64,000 nucleotides of DNA, taken from contig DASYUH010000052.1 of NCBI GenBank assembly GCA_036001465.1, positions 1 to 64,000 on the forward strand. Direction: 5' to 3'. The position numbers and the translations under genes were made by a program. Positions 61,017 through 64,000 of the stretch are shown piece by piece; the stretch's first letter is position 1; every line of letters begins with the position of its first letter. The DNA is from Candidatus Polarisedimenticolia bacterium (GTDB lineage Bacteria > Acidobacteriota > Polarisedimenticolia > Gp22-AA2). A model generated the notes under the pieces. It saw only the letters and a list, made by a program, of their open reading frames with translations. It did not search any database and was not told the origin of the DNA.

Positions 61017-61539
61017 TCTTCACCTTCCCGCGCCTCCGGGGCGCGACGAGCCCCGCCGCGTGTCCCAGCTCCGGCAGGATCATCCGCGCCATCGCCAGGC
61101 GCACGGCGCTCTCGGATCCGGGCATGGAGAAGATCACCATGCCGCGGTAGGTCCCCGCCACCGCCCGGCTGAGCATCGCCGCCGGCCCCATCTCCCGGAA
61201 GCTCAAGCTACGGAAGATCTCGCCGAAGCCGTCGAGGCGCTTCTCCAGGAGCCCGGACACCGCTTCGTAGGTGCGATCGCGGGGGGCGATGCCGGTCCCG
61301 CCGCTCAGCAGGACGGCGCGCGCTCTCCGGCGGGCCGCCAGCGCCCGGAGGTGCCTCACGATGCGCGGTGGATCGTCCTTGAGGATGCGGTAGTCGAGGA
61401 CCGGATGGCCCGCCCTGCGCAGCGCCCGGAGGATGAAGGCCCCGCTCCGATCCGTCGTCTCGTCCCGCGTATCGCTGACCGTGACCACCGCGCAGGCGAC
61501 CGACACGGGACCCGCGCGGCGATGCTCCCTGTGCCCCAT
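60988..61539 (-). CDS. moaB: Molybdopterin adenylyltransferase family protein MoaB/Mog
   Basis: 183 residues. Core motifs are AVVTVSDTRDETTDRSG, LLSGGTGIAPRDRT (molybdopterin loop) and MVIFSMPGSESAVRLAM. It adenylates molybdopterin before metal insertion, or is the MoaB paralogue. The C-terminal 20 residues are a Lys/Arg-rich tail, encoded in the 29-base overlap with the downstream dehydrogenase gene. GGGGAG is directly before the ATG, and the gene starts 31 bases after pepA. Other moa genes lie 17 kb away. Confidence 0.9.
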   Translation of the reverse strand: MGHREHRRAGPVSVACAVVTVSDTRDETTDRSGAFILRALRRAGHPVLDYRILKDDPPRIVRHLRALAARRRARAVLLSGGTGIAPRDRTYEAVSGLLEKRLDGFGEIFRSLSFREMGPAAMLSRAVAGTYRGMVIFSMPGSESAVRLAMARMILPELGHAAGLVAPRRRGKVKNGSRRARAR

Positions 61540-61570
61540 TCTCCCCCCATCGACCCGGCGGCGAGCGGCC

Positions 61571-63085
61571 TCAGGCCGCGAGGTCCATGAGGTAGCGGAT
61601 GAGAGTGCGCACGCCCGCGCCCGACCCGCCCTTCTTCATGTACGAGTAGTCCTTGTCGCCGAAGGCCGGTCCCGCGATGTCCAGGTGCGCCCAGCGCAAA
61701 CCGCTGCGCACGAACTCGCTCAGGAAGAGGGCCGCCGTGATGGCGCCGCCGTAGCGGATCCCCGTGTTCTTGATGTCGGCGATGTCGCTCCGGATGTGCT
61801 CGGCGTACTCTCGATACAGGGGAAGCGGCCACATCGCCTCGCCGGCCCTGCCCGCGGCGGCCAGGATGTCGTCCACCATCTCGCGATCGTTGCCGAACAC
61901 GCCTGCCGCCATCGGCCCCAGCGCCACCACGCAGGCCCCGGTCAGGGTCGCCAGGTCGATCGCTTGGTCCAGATCCTTGAGGGTCGAGGCGTACGACAGC
62001 GCATCGGCCAGGACCAGCCGGCCCTCGGCGTCGGTGTTGCGCACCTCCACCGTCTTGCCGTTCATGATGCGCAGGATGTCGCCGGGACGGATGGCGCCGC
62101 CGCCCGGCATGTTCTCCGCCATCCCCATGAGTCCGACGACCTCGGTTCGCGGCGCCAGGCCGGGAAGGGTCTTCAGTGTCGCCAGGACGGCGGCGGAGCC
62201 GGCCATGTCGCACTTCATCGTCTCCATCCCCTCCGACGTCTTGAGCGACAGCCCGCCCGAGTCGAAGGTGAGCCCCTTGCCGATCAGAGCGACCTTGCGC
62301 ACCGGGCGCTCCTCCGGGTGGTACTCGAGCTGGATCAGGCGGGGCGGATGCCTCGACCCCTGGCCGACACCGAGGATCCCCCCCATGCCCATGCGGCGGA
62401 GCTCGTCCGGCTCGAACACCTTGATGCCGATCTTCTCCTCCTCGGCCACCTGCCGGGCGATCTCGACCATGCGCTCCGGCGGCAGCTCCCCGGCCGGCTC
62501 GTTGACCAGGTCGCGCGCGAAGTTGGTGGCGCCGGCGGTGGTCTCGCCCAGGCTGATCCCGTCGGCGACGTCCCGCGGGGACGCGTCCCCGACGGCCACC
62601 ACGACCTCCCGCAGATGCTTGCGGCCGGCACGCGGCTCGGAACGATGGCGATCGAAGCGATAGGTGCCGAGAAGCACGGCCTCGGCGAGGGCCACGGCCG
62701 CCTCCCGGACCGGGAACTGCGAGGCGCCCGCCTGCAGAAACGGCAGGGCCACGCTCGTCGCACCCAGCCGGTCGCACTCGACCAGGGCATCTCCCAGGTA
62801 GCGGCGCAATCGCTCGAGAGTCAGCTCGCCGCGATCACCGAGGCCGAGCAGGAGGTACCGCCTGCTCTTGAGGCCGTCCGCCGGGGAGGCGTGCCACAGG
62901 AGATGCCGGCCGGCGCGCCCCTCGAACCGGTCTCCCTTGGCGATTTCCACCAGCCGCTGGGCCAGGGTCCGGTCGACCGGCCCCGGCAGCTCCGGGTCTC
63001 CCTTGAACTTGCAGACGATGGCGACGTCGGCCGCCAGGCCCGCGAGATCTCCCTTCTTCGCCTCGATCCGGATGGCGGCGCTCAC
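61571..63085 (-). CDS. pepA: Leucyl aminopeptidase (M17)
   Basis: 504 residues. The M17 N domain is followed by the catalytic domain with metal ligands in GKGLTFDSGGLSLK, MKCDMAGSAAV and NTDAEGRLVLADAL. Late family stretches LTGACVVALG and WAHLDIAG are present. It removes N-terminal residues from peptides in the cytoplasm. The GTG start at 63085 overlaps the dxs stop by 4 bases (GTGA), so it is coupled to dxs. Confidence 0.94.
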   Translation of the reverse strand: MSAAIRIEAKKGDLAGLAADVAIVCKFKGDPELPGPVDRTLAQRLVEIAKGDRFEGRAGRHLLWHASPADGLKSRRYLLLGLGDRGELTLERLRRYLGDALVECDRLGATSVALPFLQAGASQFPVREAAVALAEAVLLGTYRFDRHRSEPRAGRKHLREVVVAVGDASPRDVADGISLGETTAGATNFARDLVNEPAGELPPERMVEIARQVAEEEKIGIKVFEPDELRRMGMGGILGVGQGSRHPPRLIQLEYHPEERPVRKVALIGKGLTFDSGGLSLKTSEGMETMKCDMAGSAAVLATLKTLPGLAPRTEVVGLMGMAENMPGGGAIRPGDILRIMNGKTVEVRNTDAEGRLVLADALSYASTLKDLDQAIDLATLTGACVVALGPMAAGVFGNDREMVDDILAAAGRAGEAMWPLPLYREYAEHIRSDIADIKNTGIRYGGAITAALFLSEFVRSGLRWAHLDIAGPAFGDKDYSYMKKGGSGAGVRTLIRYLMDLAA

Positions 63086-64000
63086 GCCCGTCCCTTCACG
63101 AAGGCACGCACCCGGGCGGCGAGCGCCGCGGGCGACAGGCCCACCTCGTCGAGCAGCTGCGCCATGGAGCCGTGGGTCACGAACCGGTCCGGGAGACCGA
63201 TGTGGTGCAGGGCGCCCACGGCCAGGCCGCTCTCGGAGAAGAACTCGTGCACGGCGTCCCCGAACCCTCCGCGCAGGGTGTTCTCCTCGATGGTGATCAG
63301 GACCGGGCAGCGGCCGGCGAGCTCGCGCAGCATGTCGCCGTCGAGAGGCTTCACGAACCGGCAGTTGACGACCGCCACATCGAGCCCCTCCGGCAGCAGG
63401 AGGGCGCGCGCCTGTTCCGCGGCCTCGACCATCGAGCCGACGGCCAGGAGGCTGGCGTCCCGGCCCTCGTGCAGCATCTCCCAGGTGCCGATCGGAATCG
63501 TGCGGAACGGCCGGTCCGGCGTGAACGTGCGGCTGCTGCGCTTGGGATAGCGGATGGCGAACGGGTAGACCTCCTGGTCGACCGCCGTTTTCAGGAGGTC
63601 GCACAGCTCGTCCCCGTGCCGGGGCGCCGCGATGACGAAGTTCGGCACGGCGCGCAGGTACGACAGATCGAACACGCCATGGTGCGTCGGACCGTCCGCC
63701 CCCACCAGGCCGGCCCGGTCCAGGCAGAAGGTCACGGGGAGGCATTGCACACCCACGTCGTGGATGATCTGGTCGTAGGCCCGCTGCAGAAAGGTCGAGT
63801 AGATCGCCGCCACCGGGCGCAGCCCGGAGATCGCCAGGCCGGCGGAGAAGGTCACTCCGTAGGCCTCGGCGATGCCGACGTCGAAGAACTTCGACGGGTG
63901 CTTCTCCATGAACTTCACCAGCCCGGTTCCGTCGGCCATCGCCGCCGTGATGGCCACGATCTTGTCGTTCTCCGAAGCCAGTCGGGACATCGCCTCCCCG
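63082..64000 (-). CDS. dxs: 1-deoxy-D-xylulose-5-phosphate synthase (N-terminus beyond window)
   Basis: About 305 C-terminal residues of DXS; the frame is still open at base 64000. Transketolase-like central domain motifs are VAITAAMADGTGL, FFDVGIAEAYGVTFSAGLA, YSTFLQRAYDQIIHDV and DRAGLVGADGPTHHG; the C domain has ITIEENTLRGGFGDAV. It condenses pyruvate and glyceraldehyde 3-phosphate for the MEP isoprenoid route, feeding quinone and undecaprenyl synthesis. The thiamine diphosphate-binding N domain is outside the window. Confidence 0.95.
   Translation of the reverse strand, partial: GEAMSRLASENDKIVAITAAMADGTGLVKFMEKHPSKFFDVGIAEAYGVTFSAGLAISGLRPVAAIYSTFLQRAYDQIIHDVGVQCLPVTFCLDRAGLVGADGPTHHGVFDLSYLRAVPNFVIAAPRHGDELCDLLKTAVDQEVYPFAIRYPKRSSRTFTPDRPFRTIPIGTWEMLHEGRDASLLAVGSMVEAAEQARALLLPEGLDVAVVNCRFVKPLDGDMLRELAGRCPVLITIEENTLRGGFGDAVHEFFSESGLAVGALHHIGLPDRFVTHGSMAQLLDEVGLSPAALAARVRAFVKGRA

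Overview
The window is high-GC DNA, about two thirds G+C by eye, from a Gram-negative, probably rod-shaped bacterium. Genes are dense on both strands, with many 4-base start/stop overlaps. It has an envelope (DUF481-type outer-membrane protein, PpiD-type chaperone, many exported proteins), a futalosine-pathway menaquinone gene (mqnE), RNase Y together with RNase G, MutS2, and a bifunctional FBP aldolase/phosphatase. That mix fits Acidobacteriota or a related deep lineage such as Myxococcota. This assignment is inference; no rRNA marker is present. No rRNA, convincing tRNA, CRISPR array, transposase or phage gene was seen.

Layout, left to right. 1-3.2 kb (+): end of an acyl-CoA thioesterase, FBP aldolase/phosphatase, and an FHA-GAF histidine kinase. 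3.3-10.3 kb (-): rod-shape operon mreB-mreC-mreD-mrdA-rodA-rng behind a strong promoter. 10.4-13.3 kb (-): a FecR-domain membrane protein and a GAF-GGDEF cyclase. 13.6-16.1 kb (+): PpiD-like foldase and a TPR protein. 16.1-20 kb (-): a secreted metalloprotease with calcium-type repeats. 20.1-21.6 kb (+): a small protein and a cysteine-desulfurase homologue that lacks the PLP lysine. 21.6-26.2 kb (-): DUF1015 protein, exported protein, hybrid sensor kinase. 26.3-30.3 kb: DsbA-like protein (+), then a TMTC-like TPR membrane protein and an exported protein (-). 30.6-33 kb (+): mutS2. 33-36.9 kb: small regulatory, transport and unknown genes. 36.9-43.5 kb (-): rny-thiC-mqnE-pabC-pabB, a chorismate/cofactor operon. 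43.9-45.2 kb (-): elbB-moaD-moaE. 45.3-51.6 kb (+): a corrinoid one-carbon operon. 51.7-54.7 kb (-): DUF481 protein, then gamma carbonic anhydrase-nrnA-PH-like gene. 54.8-58 kb (-): a TPR-CHAT protease. 58-64 kb (-): dxs, pepA, moaB and a YdiJ-type FAD/Fe-S dehydrogenase.

The most distinctive system is the corrinoid operon at 45.3-51.6 kb: IclR regulator, corrinoid protein, MetV, MetF, methyl-H4folate methyltransferase and a [2Fe-2S]/ASKHA reductive activator. These are the parts needed to take a methyl group from a methylated corrinoid to H4folate and oxidise it. The substrate-specific methyltransferase (MT1) is not in the window, nor is any CO dehydrogenase/acetyl-CoA synthase.

Two window-wide signals stand out. 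At least eight related palindromic elements of about 30 bases (GGAGCC-TGTCCG ... CCGG-GCTCC) sit in intergenic spaces, seven of them containing a neighbouring stop codon. Promoters repeatedly use a TTGACT -35 box with 16-17 base spacers, and several place the start codon only 5-11 bases after the -10, implying leaderless mRNAs. Three gene-free stretches exceed 300 bases (30277-30595, 43451-43916, 45235-45685). Each holds promoter or structured-RNA signals described below.
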